Shown in pieces: positions 7,210-15,077 of a stretch of 37,889 nucleotides of DNA (its first letter is position 1; each line of letters opens with the position of its first letter). This DNA comes from Oscillospiraceae bacterium. Its GTDB lineage: Bacteria > Bacillota > Clostridia > UBA1381. The translations under genes were made by a program, and so were the position numbers. The notes under the pieces are model-generated. The model searched no databases. It saw only the letters and a list, made by a program, of their open reading frames with translations, and was not told where the DNA came from. The stretch lies in assembly GCA_022509025.1 (NCBI GenBank), contig JAFLUB010000026.1, positions 1-37,889 on the forward strand, in the 5' to 3' direction.

Positions 7210-7818
7210 TTAGAAATTAAATACCTTAACCAGCGGGTCTTCATTTGTTTCGCCGCCGGCGAAATCAAGCGCTTCGATTGTCATAGGTGATTTATCCTCA
7301 AGCCTGAATGTTTTCTGAACGATAATAGTACCGCCCGGCTCAACAAACTCAGACTGCGCCAAGAGATTAACTCCCTCCACGTCTGCTACGACAACCGGAC
7401 GAAGTTCGAGGTCGTTCTGATAAGCGTTCACAAGAACTGAACTCGTGAACGACCGTGCCGCGTCTGCGTTATTCTTGTATTTGAAGGAAACAACCGCAAT
7501 ATCCTCATCCTCATATTTTATAACCTTAGCGTCCTCGATTGTAACCTTTACTTTGCCGAGATTACCGCTGAATTCACTCTTATCAGAATCAGAAGTTGCC
7601 GCCTCGCCTTCGACCTTATCCATATCCGCCGGCTCGATGTTTACTGCGTTGCCATCTGCATTGTTCTCTCCGTTATTCTCATATGCGCCTGAAGCATCGA
7701 TCTTCTGTGTGTTCTGTGATGTAGCGGTATTGTTATTTTTATCCGCCTTTTTCGCACAGCCCGCCGCCGATACGGCAAGCGCAGTAGCCATAACCATAAT
7801 TATAAGTTTCTTATTCAT
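7210..7818 (-). CDS. Lipoprotein with a DUF5067-like domain
   Basis: A 202-residue exported lipoprotein. The signal peptide KKLIIMVMATALAVSAAGC ends in a lipobox with the modified Cys near residue 21, followed by an acidic, Asn-rich linker to about residue 85. The C-terminal domain (KVTIEDAKVIKYEDEDIAVV, FKYKNNADAARSF, FVEPGGTIIVQKTFRL) has the beta-sandwich pattern of DUF5067/DUF4352-type domains in clostridial lipoproteins. Function unknown; probably outer-face, membrane-anchored. The start is supported by AAAGGGAG 8 bases upstream, directly preceded by a hairpin TGCCGT, TCAGG, ACGGCA. Monocistronic, with its own promoter and terminator. Confidence 0.85.
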   Translation of the reverse strand: MNKKLIIMVMATALAVSAAGCAKKADKNNNTATSQNTQKIDASGAYENNGENNADGNAVNIEPADMDKVEGEAATSDSDKSEFSGNLGKVKVTIEDAKVIKYEDEDIAVVSFKYKNNADAARSFTSSVLVNAYQNDLELRPVVVADVEGVNLLAQSEFVEPGGTIIVQKTFRLEDKSPMTIEALDFAGGETNEDPLVKVFNF

Positions 7819-7866
7819 ATGTTAAACTCCCTTTCTGCCGTCCTGAACGGCATAAATTGTATTCAT

Positions 7867-7895
7867 ATACTAACATATAGTATACCAAAAATCAA
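7867..7895 (-). promoter_or_regulatory. Promoter of the lipoprotein gene
   Basis: Minus strand TTGATT (7895-7890), 17-base spacer, TAGTAT (7872-7867). Confidence 0.65.
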
Positions 7896-7927
7896 GCCAC
7901 TTTATAAAAATTCACAATCTATTCACA

Positions 7928-7956
7928 TTGACATAATACTTTTTCCGATATATAAT
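7928..7956 (+). promoter_or_regulatory. Promoter of the HAD-malQ operon
   Basis: Consensus TTGACA (7928-7933), 17-base spacer, TATAAT (7951-7956). Transcription should start near 7963, leaving a leader of about 120 bases before the HAD start codon, unusually long for this window. Confidence 0.85.
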
Positions 7957-8005
7957 AGATAGGCTGGAAATTTCAACTGCACCGAAAGGCTTTGCATAAT
8001 TTCTG

Positions 8006-8068
8006 TTTAACTCTTTATCAGCCCGCGATAAGGACGTTAAATTCACTATAATTCTGACGGGCAGAAAG
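8006..8068 (+). promoter_or_regulatory. Leader pseudoknot A before the HAD phosphatase gene
   Basis: A hairpin TTTAAC-t-CTTTATC / GATAAGG-ac-GTTAAA carries the loop AGCCCGC. The loop GCCCG (8021-8025) can pair with CGGGC (8058-8062), which abuts AGAAAGG. The same architecture occurs at 8746-8800 and 31437-31499 with different stem bases. It may control translation of the following gene. I do not recognise a named RNA family. Confidence 0.55.
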
Positions 8069-8083
8069 GCTACGGATACCATT

Positions 8084-8740
8084 ATGTCACAGATTAAGGC
8101 TTGTATATTTGACCTGGACGGAACTCTGACCGATACAATCCGCGCGATAGCGCATTTTGGTAACACAGCGCTTGCCGCGTACGGTATGGACGGGGTCAGT
8201 ATTGAGGATTATAAAATATATGTCGGTGACGGACGCGACAAGCTTATTCACAGACTCCTTAAAGCGCGTAACGCCGACACTCCGGAAATGTTCCGAAATG
8301 TCTGCGCAGTTTATAATGAAAATTATGAAAAAGACTGGCTTTACGATACTAATGTTTATGACGGTATACGCGAGCTGCTTGAGAGGCTGAAAGAAAACGG
8401 AGTGAAAATAGCCGTATGCTCCAACAAGCCTGACAACGTTGTCCGTTTTGTGCTTGACAGCTTCTTCGGCAAAGACTACTTTGACGCCGTAAGCGGCATA
8501 ATAGATGGTATGCCGACAAAGCCCGACCCGTATACTGCGCTTAAAATAGCGGAAAGTCTTAATGTAAAACCGGAGGAATGTCTGTTCCTCGGCGACACAA
8601 ATGTTGATATTTTCACCGCTAAGAATGCGGGAATGACATCTGTGGGCGTGCTGTGGGGATTTCGCACGCAGACAGAGCTTGTGCAGGCGGGCGCGGACTA
8701 TATAGCCCCTGTTCCAAATGTTATTTTACAGCTTGTTTAA
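8084..8740 (+). CDS. HAD-superfamily phosphatase (phosphoglycolate phosphatase-like)
   Basis: A 218-residue HAD hydrolase, subfamily IA. Motif I FDLDGTLTDT (nucleophile Asp about residue 10), motif II VCSNKP, motif III around the Lys of GMPTKPDPYTAL, and motif IV FLGDTNVDI are all present, with a helical cap between motifs I and II. Such enzymes remove phosphate from small phosphorylated metabolites; Gph- and PpaX-like members are closest by motif, but the substrate cannot be read from sequence. It is the first gene after a strong promoter, 69 bases upstream of malQ, with a long structured leader. The ATG lies 14 bases after AGAAAGG, a long spacing. Confidence 0.92.
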   Translation: MSQIKACIFDLDGTLTDTIRAIAHFGNTALAAYGMDGVSIEDYKIYVGDGRDKLIHRLLKARNADTPEMFRNVCAVYNENYEKDWLYDTNVYDGIRELLERLKENGVKIAVCSNKPDNVVRFVLDSFFGKDYFDAVSGIIDGMPTKPDPYTALKIAESLNVKPEECLFLGDTNVDIFTAKNAGMTSVGVLWGFRTQTELVQAGADYIAPVPNVILQLV

Positions 8741-8745
8741 CCCTC

Positions 8746-8800
8746 ATGCGTCTTACACGCCCGCGGTAAGACCGCAATTAAATTTTTGCGGGCAGGAAGG
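8746..8800 (+). promoter_or_regulatory. Leader pseudoknot B before malQ
   Basis: Hairpin GCG-TCTTAC / GTAAGA-c-CGC with a loop holding GCCCGC (8759-8764), which can pair with GCGGGC (8788-8793). The latter is immediately followed by the ribosome binding site AGGAAGG. Linker AATTAAATTTTT. Same layout as leaders A and C, with base changes on both sides of both helices. Confidence 0.6.
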
Positions 8801-8809
8801 TATGGTATT

Positions 8810-10285
8810 ATGAGAAAAAGCGGAATACTTATGCACATATCGTCTCTGCCGTCAGATTACGGTATAGGCACTATGGGAAACGAGGCATATAAATTTGTCG
8901 ATTTCCTCTATGAGGCGAAGCAGCGCTGCTGGCAGATATTGCCGTTAGGTCCTACGAGCTATGGTGATTCTCCGTATCAGTCGTTTTCAACTAACGCGGG
9001 AAATCCGTATTTTATTGATCTTGATATTCTTCAGGAGGAAGGATTGCTTAAGAAAAGCGATTATTCATCCTTAAACTGGGGTAAAAACAGTAAAAAGACA
9101 GATTATGAAACTATTTACAATAACCGCTTCAAAGTGCTTAGAAAAGCATTTAAAAAGTTTAAAGAGAATATTCCGAACGAGTTTAATGATTTTCTTCATA
9201 AAAACGAAAAGTGGATTTCAAACTATGCCATGTTCATGAGCATAAAGGACGAGAACGACGGCAAATCATGGCTTCTTTGGGACGACAGTCTGAGAAAACG
9301 CGATTCTCACGCTCTGTGGGAGTTCAATTCGTCTCACGAAGATGATATAATGTTCTGGGAGTTTTTACAGTTCAAATTCTTTGAGCAGTGGAATAAGCTT
9401 AAAAAGTACGCGAATGAAAAAGGTATCAGTATAATCGGCGACATTCCGATATATGTCGCTCTGGACAGCGCTGAGGTCTGGGTATATCCCGACCTGTTTG
9501 AGCTTGACAATGACCTTATCCCGACGGCGGTTGCGGGCTGTCCTCCCGATGCATTCTCCCCCACCGGTCAGCTTTGGGGCAATCCTCTCTATCGCTGGCA
9601 GCGCCACAAAGAATTCGGTTATAACTGGTGGATTGACAGAATAAAGGCGGCAACAGAGCTTTATGATATAGTAAGAATTGACCACTTCCGCGGCTTTGAA
9701 GGATATTATTCCATTCCCTACGGCGATGAAACAGCTGAACACGGACAATGGCTTAAAGGACCGGGTATGGAGCTTTTCGGCGCGGTAAAGAACGCGCTTG
9801 GCGACCTGCCGATTATTGCTGAGGATTTAGGATTTCTTACAGAGGACGTGCATAAGCTTCTTCGCGATTCGGGCTTCCCGGGAATGAAGGTGCTTGAATT
9901 TGCGTTTGACCCGCGCGAAGAAAGCAACTATCTACCGCATACATATACTTCAAACAGCGTTGTTTACGTTGGTACTCATGATAACGATACAATTCTCGGC
10001 TGGCTTAGTGAGCTTGACAAGGATACAATTGAATTTTGCAAAAAGTACATCGACGCGGACGATGATATTGTCTGGAAAATGATAAAAACAGCTATGGCAA
10101 GCGTCAGCGATACTGCTATAATACAGATGCAGGATTATTTAGAGCTTGGCAGCGAGGCAAGAATGAATATCCCATCCACACTCGGCGGAAACTGGGAATG
10201 GCGCATGGGAAAAAGAGACGCGACGAAAAAATTAGCGAAAAAAATCGCCGACATAACGCGTACATACGGCAGATGTGAAAGATAA
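8810..10285 (+). CDS. malQ: 4-alpha-glucanotransferase (amylomaltase)
   Basis: A 491-residue GH77 enzyme, the usual length. It moves alpha-1,4-glucan segments between maltodextrins, releasing glucose, in maltose/starch use or glycogen metabolism. Seen: HISSLPSDYGIGTMG near the N-terminus, the WQILPLGPTSYGDSPYQS block, the nucleophile region VRIDHFRGFEGYY, the acid/base region IIAEDLGFLT, and the third carboxylate in VGTHDNDTILGW. The start at 8810 is taken because AGGAAGG lies 9 bases upstream; an in-frame ATG at 8786 would precede the binding site. Likely co-transcribed with the HAD gene. A hairpin repeat follows the stop codon. Confidence 0.96.
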   Translation: MRKSGILMHISSLPSDYGIGTMGNEAYKFVDFLYEAKQRCWQILPLGPTSYGDSPYQSFSTNAGNPYFIDLDILQEEGLLKKSDYSSLNWGKNSKKTDYETIYNNRFKVLRKAFKKFKENIPNEFNDFLHKNEKWISNYAMFMSIKDENDGKSWLLWDDSLRKRDSHALWEFNSSHEDDIMFWEFLQFKFFEQWNKLKKYANEKGISIIGDIPIYVALDSAEVWVYPDLFELDNDLIPTAVAGCPPDAFSPTGQLWGNPLYRWQRHKEFGYNWWIDRIKAATELYDIVRIDHFRGFEGYYSIPYGDETAEHGQWLKGPGMELFGAVKNALGDLPIIAEDLGFLTEDVHKLLRDSGFPGMKVLEFAFDPREESNYLPHTYTSNSVVYVGTHDNDTILGWLSELDKDTIEFCKKYIDADDDIVWKMIKTAMASVSDTAIIQMQDYLELGSEARMNIPSTLGGNWEWRMGKRDATKKLAKKIADITRTYGRCER

Positions 10286-10300
10286 TATAAAACCGTTACG

Positions 10301-10380
10301 GTACGACTTCGGACAAGGCATAATGCGGGATTTCCCGCATTATGCTTCGTTTTGTCCGTTCTGCATCTGAATCTTATCAG
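10301..10380 (+). repeat. 80-bp dispersed repeat, copy 1
   Basis: This 80-base block matches 16561-16640 at about 70 positions without gaps. It contains an inverted repeat GCATAATGCGGG / CCCGCATTATGC that may also end malQ transcription. Confidence 0.8.
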
Positions 10381-10448
10381 TCCATTAAGGCGGTTGACAG
10401 TATCAAGCAGATTAAGATTTGAATTTTATTACATGAAAGAGGTATCAT

Positions 10449-12482
10449 ATGAAAAAGTTAAATATCGGCCATATAACACTCGGAGTATGCTATTATCCTG
10501 AACACTGGGACAAATCGCTGTGGAGAGATGATTTAAAGAAAATGAAAGAATACGGCATAGAAACAGTCCGGATTGCGGAATTTGCATGGAATAAGTTTGA
10601 GCCGCATGAGGGTGTATTTAACTTCGACTTCTTTGACGAGTTTATGGAAATGACCATTGAAGAAGATATGGATGTTATTTTCTGTACTCCGTCAGCAACG
10701 CCGCCTGCTTGGATGAGCGAAAAATATCCTGAAATCTTAAATGCCGATATTGACGGTAATCTGATAAATCACGGTCTCAGACGGCATTGTAATCTTAATT
10801 CTGAGAAATACCGCTTTTTCGTTTCGCGTATTACGGAAAAAATAGCGGAGCATTACAGCAAATATAAAAATATTGTCGCGTGGCAGCTTGATAATGAGAT
10901 TAACTGCGAATGTGACCTGTACTATTCCGAAAGCGACCACCGCGCTTTTCGGGAATATCTGAAAAACAAATTCGGCAGTCTTGATAATCTTAATGAAGCA
11001 ATCGGAGCTGCGTTCTGGAATCAGACTTATACATCCTGGGACGAGGTACATCTTCCTCGCCGCACAAACTCAGGCAGAATGGGAAATCCGCATATAGGAC
11101 TTCTTGAAAAGCGCTTTATTTCCGATACGGTTATCGGCTTTTTCAAATTACAGGCTGATATTATACGCCGATACTCGGGCGCGCCTGTGACTACTAACGG
11201 ATTATTCCGTCATATTGATTATCACCGTCTTGTCGAAGAAGCGCTTGATTTTATAACGTACGATAATTATCCCAATTTTGCATACGAAAGACGACTTGAC
11301 ATATCACGCCAAAACGGGATGAGGGATAGAAACAGCTCATACAATCTCACGCGCGCGCGCAGTATTTCACCGATATTCGGCATCATGGAGCAGCAGTCCG
11401 GACCATCGGGATGGAATTTCAGAATGGAGCAGCCTGCGCCGAAACCGGGACAGATACGGCTCTGGACGTTGCAGGCAATTGCGCACGGCGCGGACTTTGT
11501 GAGTTATTTCCGTTGGAGAACGTGTACTTTTGGAAACGAAATCTACTGGCACGGACTTCATGATTATGATAGCAAGCCAAACCGCAGGACAAAAGAGCTT
11601 CAAAAAGCATATAATGATATTCAATGTTTACAGTCTGTATGCGGAAATGAGTATATTGCCGAGGCAGCTCTGTTAAAGGATTACGATAACGAGTGGGACG
11701 CGGAGGAGGACGTATGGCATTCCAGCGTGGACGATATAAGCTATGACAGTTGGTTCAGAGCATTTCAGAAAAAGCATATACCGTATGATTTAGTGTACAT
11801 AAACGACATAACCGAGCTGAGTGAGCTTTTAAAATACAAAATAGTTGTATATCCGCATCCGACAATTTTAACAAAGGAACGCGCTGCACTGTTAAAAGCG
11901 TATGCTTCTGAGGGCGGAACGGTCATTTTCGGATGCCGTACCGGTTACAAGGATTTAACAGGAAAATGCCGCATGACTCCAATGCCGGGCTTTGCCGCTG
12001 AGCTTTGCGGTGCGGAGGTTGAGGAATTTACGTTCCTTTCACCATATGATAAGGAGCAGTATGTAAATATCGGAGAAAAACGCGTCAGCGCGCCATGCTT
12101 TAACGATGTTTTGGAAATAACAGACGGAGAGCAGCTTGGAACATTTGAAAGTAATTATTATGCCGGTAAAACTGCCCTGTCACTTAAAGAAACAGGCAAA
12201 GGCAGAGTCTACTACTTCGGCGCGGCATTCAGTGAGGATTCCGCAAAGGCGCTAATAGAGCTTGAAAACCTCAACTCACCGGGTAATTTGGATAAAGTGA
12301 TTGATATGCCTGAAAGTGTGGAGCTTGCAATCAGAGGTGAATATATATTCCTCTTGAATTACAATGAGGATAGTATCGACATGGATTGCTCCGCAGAGTT
12401 TAAAGATATGATAAGCGGCGAAACGTATTCCGGCAAAATCAGAATTGAAGGCTATAATGTGGTTGTATTGAAAAGAATATAA
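10449..12482 (+). CDS. GH42 beta-galactosidase
   Basis: A 677-residue glycoside hydrolase family 42 enzyme at full family length. It hydrolyses terminal beta-galactosides, for example galacto-oligosaccharides or side chains released from pectin. N-terminal GVCYYPEHW and VRIAEFAWNKFEPHEG are family hallmarks. The catalytic acid/base is Glu150 in WQLDNEINCE and the nucleophile Glu314 in FGIMEQQSGPSGW; FRWRTCTFGNE...HGL follows. A trimerisation-like domain and a small beta domain make up the C-terminal third. No signal peptide, so intracellular. An AAAGAGG site lies about 6 bases before the ATG. TTGACA at about 10394 has no clear -10 box, so the promoter may need an activator. A broken GH42 copy follows. 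Confidence 0.95.
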   Translation: MKKLNIGHITLGVCYYPEHWDKSLWRDDLKKMKEYGIETVRIAEFAWNKFEPHEGVFNFDFFDEFMEMTIEEDMDVIFCTPSATPPAWMSEKYPEILNADIDGNLINHGLRRHCNLNSEKYRFFVSRITEKIAEHYSKYKNIVAWQLDNEINCECDLYYSESDHRAFREYLKNKFGSLDNLNEAIGAAFWNQTYTSWDEVHLPRRTNSGRMGNPHIGLLEKRFISDTVIGFFKLQADIIRRYSGAPVTTNGLFRHIDYHRLVEEALDFITYDNYPNFAYERRLDISRQNGMRDRNSSYNLTRARSISPIFGIMEQQSGPSGWNFRMEQPAPKPGQIRLWTLQAIAHGADFVSYFRWRTCTFGNEIYWHGLHDYDSKPNRRTKELQKAYNDIQCLQSVCGNEYIAEAALLKDYDNEWDAEEDVWHSSVDDISYDSWFRAFQKKHIPYDLVYINDITELSELLKYKIVVYPHPTILTKERAALLKAYASEGGTVIFGCRTGYKDLTGKCRMTPMPGFAAELCGAEVEEFTFLSPYDKEQYVNIGEKRVSAPCFNDVLEITDGEQLGTFESNYYAGKTALSLKETGKGRVYYFGAAFSEDSAKALIELENLNSPGNLDKVIDMPESVELAIRGEYIFLLNYNEDSIDMDCSAEFKDMISGETYSGKIRIEGYNVVVLKRI

Positions 12483-12499
12483 GCCGGAGAGGAATTATT

Positions 12500-12601
12500 A
12501 TGAACAACCTGCGCTACGGAGACAATTACAATCCGGAGCAGTGGATTGAAAGAAAGGGGCTGACCCAAAGGGGGGTGTTGCTTAACGCAACACCCCCTTA
12601 A
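12500..12601 (+). pseudogene. N-terminal stub of a second GH42 gene
   Basis: The ORF starts 17 bases after the GH42 stop codon, behind a good site (GGAGAGG), and reads MNNLRYGDNYNPEQWIERK. YG-x-x-YNPEQW is the classic start of many GH42 beta-galactosidases and differs from the start of the upstream gene, so this was a separate paralogue in the same operon. After about 19 codons the reading enters a foreign hairpin repeat and stops at 12599-12601. The rest of the gene is absent. Confidence 0.8.
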
Positions 12602-12628
12602 CATAAAAATTCAATTTATCAAAGTCTG
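12569..12628. repeat. Hairpin repeat at the GH42 truncation point
   Basis: A perfect 11-bp stem, GGGGGTGTTGC (12571-12581) and GCAACACCCCC (12587-12597), then AATTTATCAAAGTCTG at 12613-12628, which matches the terminal repeat of the element at 6122-6137 with one difference. It lies exactly where the second GH42 gene breaks off. Confidence 0.7.
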
Positions 12629-12634
12629 TCAATT

Positions 12635-12937
12635 TTACACAAATATCGCAGCGGCATACACCGCAGCCATAATTATAAACAGCACATGAAGCCAGAAAAG
12701 CGCGACCGCGCCCCCTTCGCGTTCACTTTCCAGACACTGTTTTATTATTTTCACAAGAATAAGCGCCGCGCCAAATACAATAAGAGGAAAGAAGAAAAAT
12801 CCTAAAAGCGCGCCTCCCTCCGTTGTATTAGCCATTATAAACTTTAATATAACCGCATAATACGCGCAGCCGCTCAAAACCGCAAATACCAGCAAGCCCC
12901 ATGTATTTTTCAGAAGCTTTATAACACCATTTTTCAT
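12635..12937 (-). CDS. Small membrane protein, unknown function
   Basis: A 100-residue protein with three likely membrane helices, at about residues 12-34, 44-62 and 78-99, and a charged loop KIIKQCLESEREGG between the last two. I do not recognise a family. An AAAGGA site lies 8 bases before the ATG. It lies downstream of the YebC-family gene on the same strand, separated by 119 bases that can form several hairpins. Its 3' end abuts the repeat that truncated the second GH42 gene. Confidence 0.7.
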   Translation of the reverse strand: MKNGVIKLLKNTWGLLVFAVLSGCAYYAVILKFIMANTTEGGALLGFFFFPLIVFGAALILVKIIKQCLESEREGGAVALFWLHVLFIIMAAVYAAAIFV

Positions 12938-13050
12938 CTGTTAAATTCCTTTCAGGCTTGATAGAAAATCACTTCAATTGCCGCTTTGCAGCCTGAGTGC
13001 CGTACATGTGTACCGCCTCAGTCGGGAAGTGGTGATATGTGTGATTTTAG
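12938..13050 (-). promoter_or_regulatory. Structured leader between the yebC-family gene and the small membrane protein gene
   Basis: Minus-strand helices CTGAG / CTCAG around GTACACATGTAC, plus CAGGCT pairing with AGCCTG directly before AAAGG, and an outer CACTTC / GAAGTG option. Some pairings exclude one another. Only the base pairing is seen; no promoter was found. Confidence 0.35.
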
Positions 13051-13056
13051 CCAAGC

Positions 13057-13788
13057 TTAATCTTCATCCGGCATATCCCAGTTATGATATACATCCTGAA
13101 CATCATCGTTATCCTCTAACATATCCAGCAGCTTTGTCATAGACGCAATCTGAGCGTCATCTGTAAGCTGAGTCATTGTCTGAGGAACCATGCTGACCTC
13201 GGCGGAGGAAATTGTATACTTCTCAGAAAGAGCATCACGCACCGTTCCCATATCAGCTGGAGCGGTTGTGATTTCTATCATGTCCTCGTCCGCTTCAATA
13301 TCATCTGCGCCCGCTTCAAGAGCGTCCATCGTGATTTCTTCCTCGTCGATATCGTCATTTTCGATAATTATAACGCCCTTCTGATCGAACATAAAGCTTA
13401 CGCAGCCTGTCTGTCCCATGTTACCGCCATTTTTATCGAACGCATGGCGCACGTCTGCGGCTGTTCTGTTTCTGTTATCGGTAAGAGCGTTCACGATTAC
13501 GGCGACACCTGCCGGACCATATCCCTCATATGTGATGCTTTCATAGTTATCGCTCTCTGTGTCACCCGCCGCCTTTTTAATAGTTCTGTTTATATTGTCG
13601 TTCGGCATATTATTTGAACGTGCCTTAGCTATTGCGTCTTTCAGGCTTGAGTTGTTATCCGGGTCCGGACCTCCCGCCTTTACCGCAACAATGATTTCAC
13701 GCGCTATCTTTGTGAATATCTTAGCTCTCTGCGCGTCGTTCGCGCCTTTTTTACGCTTGATTGTACTCCATTTTGAATGTCCTGACAT
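13057..13788 (-). CDS. YebC/PmpR-family regulator / translation factor
   Basis: A 243-residue member of the YebC/TACO1 family, normal length. The start SGHSKWSTIKRKKGANDAQR is diagnostic, followed by the conserved KARSNNMPNDNI and ITYEGYGPAGVAVIV segments and an acidic C-terminal domain. Family members have been described as transcription regulators (PmpR) and, more recently, as factors that help ribosomes through proline stretches. Cytoplasmic. An AAGGAG site lies 8 bases upstream. Its promoter overlaps the 3' end of the upstream acyltransferase gene and shares a long core with the nitroreductase promoter. Confidence 0.95.
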   Translation of the reverse strand: MSGHSKWSTIKRKKGANDAQRAKIFTKIAREIIVAVKAGGPDPDNNSSLKDAIAKARSNNMPNDNINRTIKKAAGDTESDNYESITYEGYGPAGVAVIVNALTDNRNRTAADVRHAFDKNGGNMGQTGCVSFMFDQKGVIIIENDDIDEEEITMDALEAGADDIEADEDMIEITTAPADMGTVRDALSEKYTISSAEVSMVPQTMTQLTDDAQIASMTKLLDMLEDNDDVQDVYHNWDMPDED

Positions 13789-13827
13789 AATAAATACTCC
13801 TTATACCTTTTAATTTATATCTAAGCT

Positions 13828-13856
13828 ATTCTATCACAGTTCCGCCTTTTTTTCAA
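13828..13856 (-). promoter_or_regulatory. Promoter of the yebC-family gene
   Basis: Minus strand TTGAAA (13856-13851), 17-base spacer, TAGAAT (13833-13828). It lies in the last codons of the acyltransferase gene. The spacer end plus -10, AACTGTGATAGAATAG, is identical to that at 27421-27436. Confidence 0.75.
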
Positions 13857-14907
13857 TACTTTTATGCGGTTTCCTCAGAAGGATATTTAATATTAATCCT
13901 GATACCGTATGTACCAGAACCGACATCACTACCGTTCCGGCTATAATACATACGAGATACACCTCGTCTTTATCAAGATGTGTCGGCGCAAGATTATACC
14001 AGAATCCCATTCTAAGCCATGTTATCCACAGCGCGTGCGTCAGGTACAGTTCCAGCGACATTTTCCCAAGAAACCGCAAAACCATGTTGCCAAGCTGTAT
14101 CTTCATCGAAAGTACCATAAGCAGCAGGGCAAATGACGTGGTATTAATCACAGTTATGATAAATACAGGCAATGTTCTGTCATTATTATGATGACTGTAA
14201 TATACATAGCTAAGCGCAAAGATAATAAACATAATCAGTGTTTTAAGAAAATATTGTTTCTGAAAAAACCTTGTAAACGCGTCCTTGCCGTAGCATACCC
14301 ATATTCCCGCGGCAAATGCAAGACATGAATTAGTCCACCATAACCCTAATCCGCAAAGATTCATTATTATTATATACAAAACCACAAACACTGTCATCGC
14401 AATCGGCTGTCTGTTTGACACAAACAGTTTACCGCATATATAGAAGCCTATATAAAATATCGCTATCGCCATCACAAACCACAGGTTAAACCCTGTCAGC
14501 GAAATGAGAATATTTTGAAAATCCATATTATTGGTTACAATATAAAAAATGTTTATTATATAAAATGGTACAGCAATCGAAAGCATTCTCTTTGAAAAAA
14601 AACCTTTAAGATAATCGTTTTTATTCATTAGTCCATATTGGAGTCCGTACCCCGAAACAAAGAAAAATCCCGCAACCATTATCGCGCCCATATACTTGAA
14701 TGCATACAGCGTGAAATAAGTATCCGCAAGATACATACATATATGGCTCAGAAGAATAAGCAGAGCGCACATTCCCTTTATACTCTGCGTCTGTGAAACC
14801 GAAAAATAATCCTCAAAGAATTCTCTTTTCTTTGCAAATCTTACGCCACATACGAGTATTAACAGTGTAAATACAATGATAGCGGCTGATATAGCTGTTG
14901 TTACCAA
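13834..14907 (-). CDS. Acyltransferase family 3 membrane protein
   Basis: A membrane protein of about 357 residues with roughly ten helices. After an N-terminal anchor, SIKGMCALLILLSHIC is the usual start of the acyltransferase 3 fold (the His is the presumed catalytic residue), and LGKMSLELYLTHALW near the C-terminus is another family signature. Such proteins O-acetylate or otherwise acylate extracytoplasmic glycans. The start is uncertain: no ATG fits. A TTG at 14907 has AAAAGGA 9 bases upstream and is preferred over the TTG at 14916, which would touch the binding site. A promoter lies at 14943-14971. Confidence 0.87.
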   Translation of the reverse strand: MVTTAISAAIIVFTLLILVCGVRFAKKREFFEDYFSVSQTQSIKGMCALLILLSHICMYLADTYFTLYAFKYMGAIMVAGFFFVSGYGLQYGLMNKNDYLKGFFSKRMLSIAVPFYIINIFYIVTNNMDFQNILISLTGFNLWFVMAIAIFYIGFYICGKLFVSNRQPIAMTVFVVLYIIIMNLCGLGLWWTNSCLAFAAGIWVCYGKDAFTRFFQKQYFLKTLIMFIIFALSYVYYSHHNNDRTLPVFIITVINTTSFALLLMVLSMKIQLGNMVLRFLGKMSLELYLTHALWITWLRMGFWYNLAPTHLDKDEVYLVCIIAGTVVMSVLVHTVSGLILNILLRKPHKSIEKKAEL

Positions 14908-14942
14908 AATCCTCAATCCTTTTCATGAATATCTGTATTTTT

Positions 14943-14971
14943 ATTCTATCATATTCGACATATTTTGTAAA
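14943..14971 (-). promoter_or_regulatory. Promoter of the acyltransferase gene
   Basis: Minus strand TTTACA (14971-14966), 17-base spacer, TAGAAT (14948-14943). The predicted RNA start is only about 25-30 bases before the TTG start codon. Confidence 0.65.
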
Positions 14972-15010
14972 CCAAAAATATGTTGAATATGAATACAAAA
15001 ATGATAAATG

Positions 15011-15040
15011 TTGACTTTTGGTATAAAATAATGGTATACT
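15011..15040 (+). promoter_or_regulatory. Promoter of the GH13 gene
   Basis: TTGACT (15011-15016), 18-base spacer, TATACT (15035-15040). It is back to back with the acyltransferase promoter, about 40 bases apart. Confidence 0.75.
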
Positions 15041-15077
15041 TTATAATGTTGATATAAAGATAACAAGGAGGCAAAAT

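Noticed and set aside
7826-7866. Hairpin TGCCGT/ACGGCA before the lipoprotein start as a fourth pseudoknot leader
   Set aside because: It is a plain hairpin with a TCAGG loop; the loop has no downstream partner, and only GGCAGAAAGG is shared.
14813-14998. ORF starting at an ATG (14926) in another frame over the acyltransferase start
   Set aside because: It ends after 37 codons from that ATG and has no family; the acyltransferase frame is clearly the real one despite its TTG start.
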